Source: Flavobacterium sinopsychrotolerans
GTDB taxonomy: Bacteria > Bacteroidota > Bacteroidia > Flavobacteriales > Flavobacteriaceae
Assembly: GCF_900110375.1 (NCBI RefSeq)
Contig: NZ_FODN01000007.1
Location: 162,128-226,127, forward strand
Direction of reading: 5' to 3'
Length of the DNA stretch: 64,000 nt
Positions within the stretch are counted from its first letter, which is position 1; each line of letters starts with the position of its first letter. A program made the position numbers and the translations under genes. This document shows, piece by piece, positions 35,460-43,646 of this stretch. Under the pieces are notes generated by a model that worked only from the letters and a program-made list of their open reading frames with translations, did no database searches and was not told the DNA's origin.

Positions 35460-36587
35460 ATGAAATTAGACAGAAAAGACATTCTTAAAGCTTTAGAGAC
35501 GATAACTATAGCTGGAGAAGGGAAAAATATGGTGGAGAGTGGTGCAATTGCAAATGTGATCACTTTTGGCGATGAAGTAGTAGTGGATTTAGTATTGCAC
35601 ACACCGGCGATGCACATTAAAAAGCGTGCAGAAGACGACATCAGAAAAACAATTCTTGAATTAGTGTCTCCGGATGCTAAAATCAAAATTAATAGTAAAG
35701 TTGAGGTTCCGGACAAACCAGAAATCAAAGGAAAATCAATACCGGGAATCAAAAACATCATAGGTGTTGCCTCTGGTAAAGGAGGAGTTGGGAAATCTAC
35801 TGTTACCGCAAATCTAGCGGTATCACTAGCAAAAATGGGTTTTTCAGTTGGAATCCTTGATGCCGATATTTACGGGCCGTCTATGCCAATCATGTTTGAC
35901 GTAGAAAATGAAAAACCAGTTTCTGTAACAGTTGACGGGAAATCAAAAATGAAACCCGTTGAAAGCTACGAAGTAAAAATTCTTTCGATTGGATTTTTTA
36001 CAGCACCAAGTCAAGCGGTAATCTGGAGAGGACCAATGGCTTCCAAAGCGTTGAACCAAATGATTTTTGATGCGGACTGGGGAGAATTGGATTTCATGTT
36101 AGTCGATTTGCCACCAGGAACAGGAGATATTCACCTTTCTATCGTGCAATCATTGCCTATTACAGGTGTTGTCATCGTAAGTACGCCACAAGCAGTAGCA
36201 TTGGCTGATGCTAAAAAAGGAGTTTCAATGTTTATGTCTGAAGCTATAAATGTTCCTGTTTTAGGGATTATTGAAAACATGGCCTATTTCACACCAGAAG
36301 AATTACCTGAAAATAAATACTACATCTTTGGAAAAGAAGGAGCCAGAAATCTTTCAGAAGACTTAGGCGTGCCGTTCCTTGGCGAAGTGCCAATCGTCCA
36401 ATCTATTCGTGAAGCAGGAGATTACGGTCGTCCGGCAGCAATGCAAACAGGTTCGATTATCGAAACGGTTTTTGAGGAAATTACAAAAAATGTAGTACAA
36501 GAAACCGTAAATAGAAATGAAAGTTTACCTGCGACTGAGGCTGTTAAGATCACAACGATGGCCGGTTGTTCCGCAGTAAAAAAATAG
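35460..36587 (+). CDS. mrp: Mrp/ApbC-type iron-sulfur cluster carrier ATPase
   Basis: A 375-residue P-loop ATPase that carries Fe-S clusters to apo-proteins. The N-terminal DUF59/MIP18-like domain (1-95, KDILKALETITIAGEGKN, VVDLVLHTPAMHIKKRAE) precedes the deviant Walker A SGKGGVGKST (K112) and the ParA/MinD-like body (ILDADIYGPSMP, MLVDLPPGTGDIH). ATG 35460 is chosen over TTG 35433 from family similarity. Nfu and ferredoxin genes follow, forming an Fe-S gene set. Confidence 0.93.
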   Translation: MKLDRKDILKALETITIAGEGKNMVESGAIANVITFGDEVVVDLVLHTPAMHIKKRAEDDIRKTILELVSPDAKIKINSKVEVPDKPEIKGKSIPGIKNIIGVASGKGGVGKSTVTANLAVSLAKMGFSVGILDADIYGPSMPIMFDVENEKPVSVTVDGKSKMKPVESYEVKILSIGFFTAPSQAVIWRGPMASKALNQMIFDADWGELDFMLVDLPPGTGDIHLSIVQSLPITGVVIVSTPQAVALADAKKGVSMFMSEAINVPVLGIIENMAYFTPEELPENKYYIFGKEGARNLSEDLGVPFLGEVPIVQSIREAGDYGRPAAMQTGSIIETVFEEITKNVVQETVNRNESLPATEAVKITTMAGCSAVKK

Positions 36588-36657
36588 AAATTAGAATCTT
36601 TTGAAAATGATTTTTAATCTTTCAATTTTCTAATCTTTCCATCTTTAAATAAAGAAA

Positions 36658-36897
36658 ATGACAACAGAAGAATTATTAGTAGAAGTCCAAAAAGCACTCG
36701 AAGAAATCAGACCTTTTTTGAATTCTGACGGCGGGGATATCACACTGATTTCCATCGAGGACGACAAACACGTAAAAGTACGTCTTGAAGGAGCATGCAC
36801 CAGTTGCAGTGTAAACCAAATGACACTCAGAGCCGGCGTGGAAACTACCATCAAAAAGTTTGCACCACAAATAGAGACTGTTGTAAATATTCTATAA
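36658..36897 (+). CDS. NifU-like C-terminal domain (Nfu) Fe-S scaffold protein
   Basis: A 79-residue protein consisting only of the Nfu domain. The cluster-binding motif GACTSC supplies C47 and C50, preceded by LNSDGGDITLISIEDD, typical for this fold; a [4Fe-4S] cluster is held by a dimer. It lies 70 bases after the Mrp gene and is followed at once by a structured intergenic element (36905-37022). Confidence 0.92.
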   Translation: MTTEELLVEVQKALEEIRPFLNSDGGDITLISIEDDKHVKVRLEGACTSCSVNQMTLRAGVETTIKKFAPQIETVVNIL

Positions 36898-36904
36898 ATC
36901 TTTT

Positions 36905-37022
36905 GGGCGTGACTCTTTTAAGAAAAAAGGCTACTTGTTTTAACGGGTATAGGCCTTTTTTCTTAAAAGCGTCGGGCTATACGCGCTACTTCGGTAGCTG
37001 GCTTTTATCCCTCACGCAATCC
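36905..37022 (+). repeat. Multi-helix structured intergenic element, copy 1
   Basis: Outer stem GCGTGA (36907-36912) / TCACGC (37012-37017) encloses a perfect 17-bp hairpin (36915-36931 with 36953-36969) and a second hairpin GCTAC-TTCG-GTAGC (36985-36998) with a UUCG tetraloop. Linking single-strand blocks read CGTCGGGCTATACGC and TGGCTTTTATCCC. The first hairpin has an internal T6 and may terminate the nfu transcript. It resembles dispersed elements I recall from flavobacterial genomes (not searched). Confidence 0.65.
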
Positions 37023-37072
37023 AGTACTCAATAATAAATAGCGATTGGCTAAAACCAAACACCCACAATCAC

Positions 37073-37390
37073 ATGGATGTATTAATAAAAATTAAAGATA
37101 GAGAAGGAGTAGTGCATGAATTACAAGCTCCTACAGATATGGCCATGAATATCATGGAATTATGTAAAGCCTATGAGCTTCCTGTAGAAGGGACTTGTGG
37201 CGGAATGGCCATGTGTGCTTCTTGTCAATGTTACGTTCTTAATGACGTGCCTTTGCCAGCAATGGGTGAGGATGAAGAAGCAATGCTGTCAGAAGCATTT
37301 TATGTAAAATCAAACAGTCGTTTGGGCTGTCAAATTCCAATCACCGAAAGTCTTGAAGGATTAGAACTGGAATTAGCTCCTGAAAATTAA
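37073..37390 (+). CDS. [2Fe-2S] ferredoxin, adrenodoxin type
   Basis: A 105-residue electron carrier. Cluster ligands fit CX5CX2C plus a distant Cys: TCGGMAMCASCQC gives C42, C48, C51, and LGCQIP gives C86. Acidic patch GEDEEAMLSEAF is typical for partner docking. Located after Mrp and Nfu genes, probably part of the same Fe-S assembly group; the structured element between may separate transcription. Confidence 0.93.
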   Translation: MDVLIKIKDREGVVHELQAPTDMAMNIMELCKAYELPVEGTCGGMAMCASCQCYVLNDVPLPAMGEDEEAMLSEAFYVKSNSRLGCQIPITESLEGLELELAPEN

Positions 37391-37394
37391 TGAT

Positions 37395-37421
37395 AAAGCG
37401 TTTGCCTCAGCAAACGCTTTT
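37395..37421. terminator. Terminator after ferredoxin
   Basis: AAAGCGTTTGC-CTCA-GCAAACGCTTT perfect 11-bp stem followed by T-run; lies between convergent genes. Confidence 0.9.
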
Positions 37422-37422
37422 T

Positions 37423-38319
37423 TTATTTATAATCCTTTAGATTGGTAGGGCCTTCAAGTACTTCTCTAACAACTTGCAGAATGCCATTTTCCTTAGTGTC
37501 GATAAACCACTTTATAAGTGTTATCGTTCCATTTACTATTTCAATCCCGGTGATACTTCTAGGATGCACACAGCTTCCGTCATTGAAATAAGGTGTCGCG
37601 TTCTGACTTGGGTAAGAAAAACTAGGGCGATGCGTATGGCCCACAATAGTAATTTTGCGATTGTTGTTCTCAATCCATTTTTTGATACGCAGTTCGATTT
37701 TTATTCGTTCCACATAATTTTTGGCAGGACTTGTAGGATCGGATATTCCCCAGATTTGTAATGGTTTCCATAATAATCGCACCATGGTTCTGTTGATTTT
37801 CCAACCTACATAATTCATGAAATCAGCTTGATGACCATGGGTCAAAAATAGTTCTTGTTTGGTTTCCTGATGAACTAAAACGATCGCTTCGTGACATTTT
37901 ATACCAGTAAACAAGGGCTCAATTCTGTCGTTTTGCGTATTTGTATAGGTGGTAAGCGTTTTTTCTACATGATCTTTATCTCGAAAAGTCATTTCATGAT
38001 TTCCCCAAATTTTATAATATCTATTGGAATCGTGAAATTTCTTTAGTAAAAGATACACGTTTTTGTGTGCTTCAAAAATGGTTTTAAAAAAAATGTTCTC
38101 CCATAATTCATCTCCATCTCCCAACTCACAATAAGAAAAGCCATCATTGTAATACTGGGTCATCGCATGGAAATACACATTTCGATTGCTTGCAAAATCA
38201 TCCGCAAAACTATTATCACTTCTGTGGCAGTCACTAAAAAGAATGAATTTTGATTGATCGTCAAAAGGAATTCTTTGGGCTTCTTTGTAAGCTCTGGTTA
38301 ATCGTTCTTGGGAAGACAT
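37423..38319 (-). CDS. Calcineurin-like metallophosphoesterase
   Basis: A 298-residue dimetal phosphoesterase. All motif blocks are present in order: LFSDCHRSDN (D-x-H), LGDGDELWE (GDxxE), IWGNHEMTF (GNHE), FLTHGHQAD and IVGHTHRPSF (GHTH). No signal peptide or membrane span. Substrate cannot be read; the long insert between GNHE and GHQ segments differs from small nucleotide phosphatases. Convergent with the ferredoxin gene across a shared terminator. Confidence 0.85.
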   Translation of the reverse strand: MSSQERLTRAYKEAQRIPFDDQSKFILFSDCHRSDNSFADDFASNRNVYFHAMTQYYNDGFSYCELGDGDELWENIFFKTIFEAHKNVYLLLKKFHDSNRYYKIWGNHEMTFRDKDHVEKTLTTYTNTQNDRIEPLFTGIKCHEAIVLVHQETKQELFLTHGHQADFMNYVGWKINRTMVRLLWKPLQIWGISDPTSPAKNYVERIKIELRIKKWIENNNRKITIVGHTHRPSFSYPSQNATPYFNDGSCVHPRSITGIEIVNGTITLIKWFIDTKENGILQVVREVLEGPTNLKDYK

Positions 38320-38468
38320 TTATTTAATTTAAAAAATAAAGATAAAAAAAATAGCTAATAAAGCTATTTTTTCATTGGTACTTATTTGAAGAAGTTGTTT
38401 TTCATTAATTCGAAATTAGACCTAATTCATTTCTAAACGATACTTATATTTATTTGGGTAAATTGGGT

Positions 38469-39251
38469 CTATGCCAATTCTACATTCATCATAATAGTCT
38501 CTTCAATAGCATCCCAAAGACCAATGCGTTTTTCTAAGGCTAATTTAGAAACCTCTTCTACATCGGACCATTTTTGTGCATCCGTACCGCAAAGTTCTGT
38601 GATCATTTTCATTGCCATTGGTCCGTGTTCGTCAGCATCTAATTCGATGTGTCTTTCAAAATAATAAATGAGTTTACTCAAATCCGTTTGGGGGAAATTT
38701 GCTTGAAAATTTTTCAAGATTTCAGTGAACATACTTGGAATTAAATCTTCTCTTCCAAAAGTAAAAGCGGCCGCTATTTCATGGGATTTCCCTTCTTCAA
38801 TCACTCTGAAAGTAAAGTCTAAAAAAGCTTTGATATTTGGGTGTAAATGACTGGTTTTAATCGCAACAAAAATGTTTTTAAGCGAATCCACTTCATGTAG
38901 AAATTGTTTGATTCCATCGGTGTTTGCATTGCAGGCTTCCATAGCTTCAATGTACATCTCGTAATGACTTGAACGGTTTCCGTCTAGTGTTAAATCAGAT
39001 TCTTCAGCAAGGACAATTTCGTTTATCAAATATCTGGTTTCGGGATTTTGAGTGGCAAACCATGGCGTAGTTGTACAAGTCAATTTAGATTGTAATGCTT
39101 TTAATAAAGACATAAAATCCCAAACTGCATAAACATGATTTTCAAGAAAACACTGTAAATCCTCAATGGTTTTTACTTTTTTGTATAAAGAATGTTGTAA
39201 CAATAGTTCTTTTTGGGGCTGAATGCTATTGTTGATTGTTTCAATATTCAT
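38469..39251 (-). CDS. DUF3050 protein, heme-oxygenase-like fold
   Basis: A 260-residue alpha-helical protein recognised as DUF3050. Conserved acidic and His residues in YLINEIVLAEESDLTLDG, SSHYEMYIEAM, EGKSHEIAAAFTFGREDLI and YYFERHIELDADEHGPMA fall in positions that could bind a di-iron centre, as in heme-oxygenase-like oxidases; that is inference. Function unknown. Preceded by a terminator separating it from the acyl-CoA dehydrogenase gene. Confidence 0.75.
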   Translation of the reverse strand: MNIETINNSIQPQKELLLQHSLYKKVKTIEDLQCFLENHVYAVWDFMSLLKALQSKLTCTTTPWFATQNPETRYLINEIVLAEESDLTLDGNRSSHYEMYIEAMEACNANTDGIKQFLHEVDSLKNIFVAIKTSHLHPNIKAFLDFTFRVIEEGKSHEIAAAFTFGREDLIPSMFTEILKNFQANFPQTDLSKLIYYFERHIELDADEHGPMAMKMITELCGTDAQKWSDVEEVSKLALEKRIGLWDAIEETIMMNVELA

Positions 39252-39275
39252 AGGTGGTATTTTTTATGTAAATAT

Positions 39276-39306
39276 AAAAAAGCTTCCTGTTTCCAAGAAG
39301 CTTTTT
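39276..39306. terminator. Terminator between acyl-CoA dehydrogenase and DUF3050 genes
   Basis: AAAAAGCTTC / GAAGCTTTTT 10-bp stem with a 10-base loop and T-run on both strands. Confidence 0.8.
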
Positions 39307-39343
39307 CTATCAATTTTACAAATACTTTAATAATCGTTTACTA

Positions 39344-40522
39344 CTATTTAAAAGCTGGAATTCCAGTAATATCCATTCCCGTAATCAGCAAATGAATATC
39401 ATGTGTCCCTTCATAAGTAATCACCGACTCTAAATTCATCATGTGTCGCATGATAGAATATTCTCCGGTAATTCCCATTCCGCCTAACATTTGTCTGGCT
39501 TCACGAGCAATATGAATCGCCATATCTACATTGTTTCTTTTGGCCATTGAGATTTGAGCCGTTGTGGCTTTTCCTTCATTTCTTAAAACTCCTAAACGCC
39601 AAGTCAATAATTGTGCTTTGGTAATTTCGGTAATCATTTCGGCCAATTTTTTTTGTTGTAATTGTGTTCCTGCAATCGGTTTATCAAATTGGATTCTTTC
39701 TTTTGCATAGCGTAAAGCGGTATCGTAACAGTCCATAGCAGCACCAATAGCACCCCAGGCAATTCCGTAACGCGCAGAATCTAGACAACCAAGCGGTGCT
39801 CCTAATCCAGATTTATTGGGTAATAAATTTTCTTTTGGGACTTTAACATTGTCAAAAATTAATTCTCCAGTTGATGACGCACGAAGCGACCATTTGTTAT
39901 GTGTTTCCGGAGTGGTAAAACCTTCCATTCCGCGTTCTACAATTAAACCATGAATTCTTCCTTCTTCATTTTTTGCCCAAACTATTGCAATATCCGCAAA
40001 CGGCGCATTTGAAATCCACATTTTGGCACCATTCAATAAATAATGGTCGCCCATATCTTTGAAGTTGGTAATCATACTTCCTGGATCTGAACCATAATTA
40101 GGTTCCGTTAATCCAAAACATCCCATGTATTCGCCAGTGGCTAACTTTGGTAAATATTTTACGCGTTGCTCTTCATTTCCGTATTTCCAAATTGGATACA
40201 TCACTAAAGAGGATTGTACTGATGAAGTAGATCGTACACCAGAATCACCGCGCTCAATTTCCTGCATGATCAAACCGTACGAAATCTGGTCTAAACCTGC
40301 ACCGCCATATTCTTCCGGAATATAAGGACCAAACCCGCCAATTTCTCCCAAACCTTTTATGATTTGTTTTGGGAATTCAGCTTTTTGAGCATATTCCTCT
40401 ATTATAGGGGAAACTTCTTTCTTTACCCAAGCACGAGCGGAGTCACGTACTAGTTTGTGTTCTTCGGTTAGTAAGTCGTCTAAGTTATAGTAATCTGGAG
40501 ATTGAAATAAGTCTGGTTTCAT
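39344..40522 (-). CDS. Acyl-CoA dehydrogenase, glutaryl-CoA dehydrogenase-like
   Basis: FAD flavoenzyme of 392 residues that oxidises acyl-CoA at the alpha-beta carbons. Family signatures: GCFGLTEPNYGSDPGSM (FAD/substrate site), WISNAPFADIAIVWAK, and ITYEGTHDIHLLI with catalytic base E371. The N-terminal segment RAWVKKEVSPIIEEYAQKAE and the overall pattern are closest to glutaryl-CoA dehydrogenases, which also decarboxylate; chain-length specificity is not proven. Own promoter at 40543-40550. Confidence 0.88.
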   Translation of the reverse strand: MKPDLFQSPDYYNLDDLLTEEHKLVRDSARAWVKKEVSPIIEEYAQKAEFPKQIIKGLGEIGGFGPYIPEEYGGAGLDQISYGLIMQEIERGDSGVRSTSSVQSSLVMYPIWKYGNEEQRVKYLPKLATGEYMGCFGLTEPNYGSDPGSMITNFKDMGDHYLLNGAKMWISNAPFADIAIVWAKNEEGRIHGLIVERGMEGFTTPETHNKWSLRASSTGELIFDNVKVPKENLLPNKSGLGAPLGCLDSARYGIAWGAIGAAMDCYDTALRYAKERIQFDKPIAGTQLQQKKLAEMITEITKAQLLTWRLGVLRNEGKATTAQISMAKRNNVDMAIHIAREARQMLGGMGITGEYSIMRHMMNLESVITYEGTHDIHLLITGMDITGIPAFK

Positions 40523-40542
40523 GGATGTTAATTTTTATGGAA

Positions 40543-40550
40543 CAAATTTA
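40543..40550 (-). promoter_or_regulatory. -7 box TAAATTTG for the acyl-CoA dehydrogenase gene
   Basis: The minus strand reads TAAATTTG (TAnnTTTG), 20 bases before the ATG at 40522. Confidence 0.6.
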
Positions 40551-40848
40551 CATAAAGAAATATAACAAAAGCATTAACAAATGTTATATTTTTTTTATTT
40601 TAATTGAAAATAATGAATTTTATAATCAAAAAAGTAATTTTCTCAAAGCATGACTTTGATGGAAAATATCAGTGGATACTAATTTACAATAAAATCTTTA
40701 ATTGGAATTTATAATTTATTTAAAATAAGGTGATTGGTATTTTTGAATGAAATCCTGAATTACATCTTCAAATAAAAACACTTTGTATATCAGTTAGTTG
40801 GTCTTTTTATTTCATCTAAAAGCCAATAAAAATCTGCTTTAATCGAAA

Positions 40849-41110
40849 TTATTACTGAAGTATATTGTTTTTGGAATTTTTTGACTTAGCATCATAAATT
40901 ATAGTTTTAAAACGGGTTAGATTTTCCCTCCATATTTTTTCAAAATAAGTATGTTGAGATCTTGGTGTGATTTCCAGACCATATAAATTTAACAATTTTT
41001 ATGGTAAAGCCGTAACGGTGTCTTTTTTTACATCGATACTTTTACCACAATGAAAATATTTAGAGGTCACCTTTTTGTCAGTAAATTGAATTCTAGAATT
41101 TTTTGAAGAG
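40849..41110 (-). pseudogene. Possible decayed IS110-type transposase fragment
   Basis: The minus strand reads KYFHCGKSIDVKKDTVTALP, a stop, then HTYFEKIWRENLTRFKTII and two further stops. The first block resembles the GIDVSKDT start of IS110-family DEDD transposases. It is short, interrupted and without terminal repeats, so the call is tentative. The rest of the 704-base gap (40523-41226) holds nothing I can identify. Confidence 0.25.
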
Positions 41111-41226
41111 CAAATTGAACTGTAAAAAGAGCTTGTAAATCAGTCCTTAATGTTTTTAATAATGATGTAAGGGTTAGATTATTTAATTAAAAGTGATGAT
41201 TTAATTATTATGTTAAAAGTTAGAGT

Positions 41227-42792
41227 ATGATAAACATAGTTAAAAAGTATTTAGAAATAAATCAGTTTTCAGATTTAAAATCTAGTTTCGAAGATTTGTT
41301 TCTTTCTCATCCAAATTACCCTAGCGTATTTGCAATAACGGATTCACTGGATATGTTGTCCATTGAAAATGTCGCTATGAAAGTTCCAAAAGAACAGTTG
41401 CTAGAATTACCCGATTCATTTTTAGCCATTTTTAATCAGGACTTAGTTCTGGTTTCTAAAACAGAAAAAAACATAGTTGTCGATATTGAAAAAGGGGAAA
41501 ACAAGATTTTGACTATTGATGATTTTTCTAAAGATTGGAATGGTATAATAGTAGCAATAGAGCCAAATGAAACCATTTCAAGTCATGGCTTTAAAATAAA
41601 CTCAAAATGGATTAAATATGGCTTACCAGTTATAGGATTGCTGGTTTTGTCAATAATATATAATAAGTATAGTTTTAGTAATTTGTTTCAGTTGATTGTT
41701 TCAACTGTAGGTTTAGTTTGTAGTATTTTTATTATTCAGGAGAAATTAGGGTTCAAAAATCACATAGTTTCTAAACTATGTGATATAAACCCTAATACTT
41801 CTTGTGATTCAGTTATTAAATCTGACATAGGTGATATTAATAGATGGTTTAGTTTTTCTGATTTACCATTAATTTTTTTTGGAGTCAACGTTTTAGCTAT
41901 CGCAATTCAACCGACAGATTCGAGTAAAATCGTGGGGATCCTTAGCTTATTTGCTCTTCCTATAATTGCTTATTCTTTTTGGTTACAAAAAGTTCAATTA
42001 AAAAAGTGGTGTATTTTGTGTTTAATAGTATCATCTCTAATTATATCTCAAGGTGTTTTGTGGTTTTTTGTTGAACAGCCATTGGATGTCACTTTTCCTA
42101 ACTTTTTTTCATATCTGTTTTCGTTGATTCTTGTTCCTTCAATCTGGGTTGGTATAAAACCCGTTTTAGAAAATAAAATTAAACTAGAAAATGAAATAAC
42201 TGAATTAAAAAAATTCAAAAGAAATTATGATGTTTTTAATTTCTTGTTGAAGGAAATTCCTGTTGTTAAAGGGTTTGATCTATTAGAAGGCTTAAAATTT
42301 GGGAATAGAAATTCCGAAGTAAGTCTTACTTTACTACTTAGTCCAAGTTGTGGTCATTGTCATAAAGCATTTCAAGATGCATTTGAGTTGGTTTCTAAAT
42401 TTCCACAGAAAGTTTTTTTAAATGTATTGTTCAATATTAACCCAGAGAATAACGACAATCCATACAAAGTAGTCGTGGAGAGTTTATTGGCAATTAATAA
42501 TTCTAACCTAGGGAATATGGAGGAAGCAATATCAGATTGGCATATCCAAAAAATTGGATTAGAAAAATGGGTAGCTAAATGGAAGATTGGTGACGTTCCT
42601 ATGAGAGTTAACCATCAGATAGAGCAACAATACAATTGGTGTTTAGAAAATGAATTCAATTATACCCCAGTCAAAATTGTAAACGGCAAATTGTTTCCAA
42701 AAGAATATGAAATAAGTGAACTTAAATATTTTCTAAATGATTTTTCAGAGGATAAAGAATATTCAGGAATAAATATTTTAGTAGAAGCATAA
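41227..42792 (+). CDS. C39-like / VKOR / thioredoxin fusion, predicted disulfide oxidase of the peptide locus
   Basis: A 521-residue membrane protein. Residues 1-110 resemble a C39 peptidase domain but lack the catalytic Cys (HPNYPSVFAITDSL). About five membrane helices (131-306) form a vitamin K epoxide reductase domain with the cysteine pair C185/C193 (LCDINPNTSCDSV) and the active site WCILC (C262, C265). The C-terminal thioredoxin-like domain has SPSCGHCHKAF (C375, C378). Such fusions pass electrons from substrate thiols to quinone, forming disulfides. It directly precedes Cys-rich double-glycine peptides; the N-terminal domain may bind their leaders. Confidence 0.85.
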   Translation: MINIVKKYLEINQFSDLKSSFEDLFLSHPNYPSVFAITDSLDMLSIENVAMKVPKEQLLELPDSFLAIFNQDLVLVSKTEKNIVVDIEKGENKILTIDDFSKDWNGIIVAIEPNETISSHGFKINSKWIKYGLPVIGLLVLSIIYNKYSFSNLFQLIVSTVGLVCSIFIIQEKLGFKNHIVSKLCDINPNTSCDSVIKSDIGDINRWFSFSDLPLIFFGVNVLAIAIQPTDSSKIVGILSLFALPIIAYSFWLQKVQLKKWCILCLIVSSLIISQGVLWFFVEQPLDVTFPNFFSYLFSLILVPSIWVGIKPVLENKIKLENEITELKKFKRNYDVFNFLLKEIPVVKGFDLLEGLKFGNRNSEVSLTLLLSPSCGHCHKAFQDAFELVSKFPQKVFLNVLFNINPENNDNPYKVVVESLLAINNSNLGNMEEAISDWHIQKIGLEKWVAKWKIGDVPMRVNHQIEQQYNWCLENEFNYTPVKIVNGKLFPKEYEISELKYFLNDFSEDKEYSGINILVEA

Positions 42793-42808
42793 AAAAACAT
42801 AAAAATAT

Positions 42809-42820
42809 TTCTTGCAAGAA
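42809..42820. promoter_or_regulatory. Perfect palindrome TTCTTGCAAGAA upstream of precursor 1
   Basis: A 12-bp perfect palindrome 66 bases before the first precursor start, a candidate regulator site. It is not repeated before the other precursors. Confidence 0.4.
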
Positions 42821-42888
42821 TAGACATAAGTCCCAAGTGTCTTAAAACGATTGAGATATTAACCAAATTTTTAAAATTTTAGATTATG
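42821..42888 (+). repeat. Duplicated precursor 5' leader, copy A
   Basis: TAGACATAAGTCCCAAGTGT, then CTTAAAACGATTGAGATATTAACC up to the start codon, recurs with few changes at 43586-43646 before precursor 4; copy A has about 7 extra bases before AGATTATG. A decayed third version is at 43369-43410. Confidence 0.75.
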
Positions 42889-43080
42889 TTAAAAAACATT
42901 TTAAACTTAGAAGGTGCTCAGAAATTAACCAAAAATGAGCAAAAATCAATTAATGGAGGTATTACTGAGGCTTGTGCTAATGCATGGGCTACAATGTATT
43001 GTGTTCCAAAAACAACTACAACATGTCCAACTATAGATGATGAGTTTGCACTTGTTGCTTGCGGAAAATGTTGTTATTAA
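42886..43080 (+). CDS. Double-glycine leader peptide, six-Cys core (precursor 1)
   Basis: A 64-residue precursor. Residues 1-25 form the shared leader (MLKNILNLEGAQKLTKNEQK then SINGG), with the GG site for the C39 exporter. The predicted 39-residue core starts ITEACANAW and holds six cysteines (C, C, C, then ACGKCCY at the end). Hydrophilic and mature-peptide-sized; likely a disulfide-bonded bacteriocin or signalling peptide. Lies 93 bases after the VKOR-Trx gene. Confidence 0.85.
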   Translation: MLKNILNLEGAQKLTKNEQKSINGGITEACANAWATMYCVPKTTTTCPTIDDEFALVACGKCCY

Positions 43081-43100
43081 TAACCTAAAATTAAAAAATC

Positions 43101-43277
43101 ATGTTAAAAAACATTTTAAAATTAGACGGAGCTCAAGAATTGTCTAAAAATGAGCAAAAAAGCATTAAAGGTGGATTGGCTTGTAACGTTGATGGAAACT
43201 GTCCTGCAGGATCACAATGTGTGAATGACTGTCGATATACTAATCTCTGCAGACTAAATAGTTATATCCCTTGTTAA
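43101..43277 (+). CDS. Double-glycine leader peptide, six-Cys core (precursor 2)
   Basis: A 58-residue precursor, easily missed because of its size. Leader MLKNILKLDGAQELSKNEQK then SIKGG, slightly diverged from the others. The 33-residue core starts LACNVDGNC and contains six regularly spaced cysteines ending YIPC. Starts 20 bases after precursor 1's stop, so both are probably on one mRNA. A strong RNA structure (43304-43364) follows. Confidence 0.83.
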   Translation: MLKNILKLDGAQELSKNEQKSIKGGLACNVDGNCPAGSQCVNDCRYTNLCRLNSYIPC

Positions 43278-43303
43278 AAGATTGTTTTTAAGATATAATG
43301 CCA

Positions 43304-43364
43304 TAGCAATTTTCGGATTTGAAATCTGGAAACAGTAATTGCTATTTCCAGATTTCTAAAATTG
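43304..43364 (+). promoter_or_regulatory. Overlapping alternative RNA stems after precursor 2
   Basis: GAAATCTGGAAA (43321-43332) pairs perfectly with TTTCCAGATTTC (43345-43356), extended by CAATTTT (43307-43313) with AAAATTG (43358-43364). A competing stem pairs TAGCAATT (43304-43311) with AATTGCTA (43337-43344). The crossing layout allows a pseudoknot or a switch. No T-run follows. Confidence 0.5.
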
Positions 43365-43401
43365 TTTGGCATAAACTTCAAGTTTCTTAAAAACAATTGA
43401 A

Positions 43402-43545
43402 ATATTAAACTTAAAATGAGCTCAGGAATTAACCAAGAATGAGCAAAAGTCAATTAACGGATGAAGAATTACATGTGATGCAACTCATCCGTGTCCAATT
43501 GGTCAGGGTTATACCAAAGGAACTTGTTGGATTTGTATTGAATAG
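43402..43545 (+). pseudogene. Decayed double-glycine precursor (precursor 3)
   Basis: Reading from 43402 gives ILNLK*AQELTKNEQKSING then * and RITCDATHPCPIGQGYTKGT, CWICIE, stop. It aligns to the shared leader without gaps, but the start codon region is lost and two TGA codons replace the glycine codons of EG and of the GG site. The core keeps four cysteines. Confidence 0.75.
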
Positions 43546-43585
43546 TAAGAGATTATTAATTTCCTCATTTTTTAATGCTGGATAG

Positions 43586-43646
43586 ATAGACATAAGTTCC
43601 AAGTGTCTTAAAACGATTGGGATATTAACCAAATTTTTAGATTATG
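43586..43646 (+). repeat. Duplicated precursor 5' leader, copy B
   Basis: TAGACATAAGTTCCAAGTGT followed by CTTAAAACGATTGGGATATT up to the start of precursor 4; nearly identical to 42821-42888. The duplication therefore includes the untranslated leader as well as the coding leader. Confidence 0.75.

Noticed and set aside
36795..37034. 79-residue plus-strand ORF spanning the end of nfu and the structured element
   Set aside because: Overlaps nfu out of frame and runs through perfect inverted repeats; sequence looks random.
43402..43545. TGA read as glycine in the third precursor (recoding)
   Set aside because: Elsewhere in the window TGA serves as a normal stop (for example the 19219 and 20445 stops), and the copy also lacks a start codon; decay is simpler.
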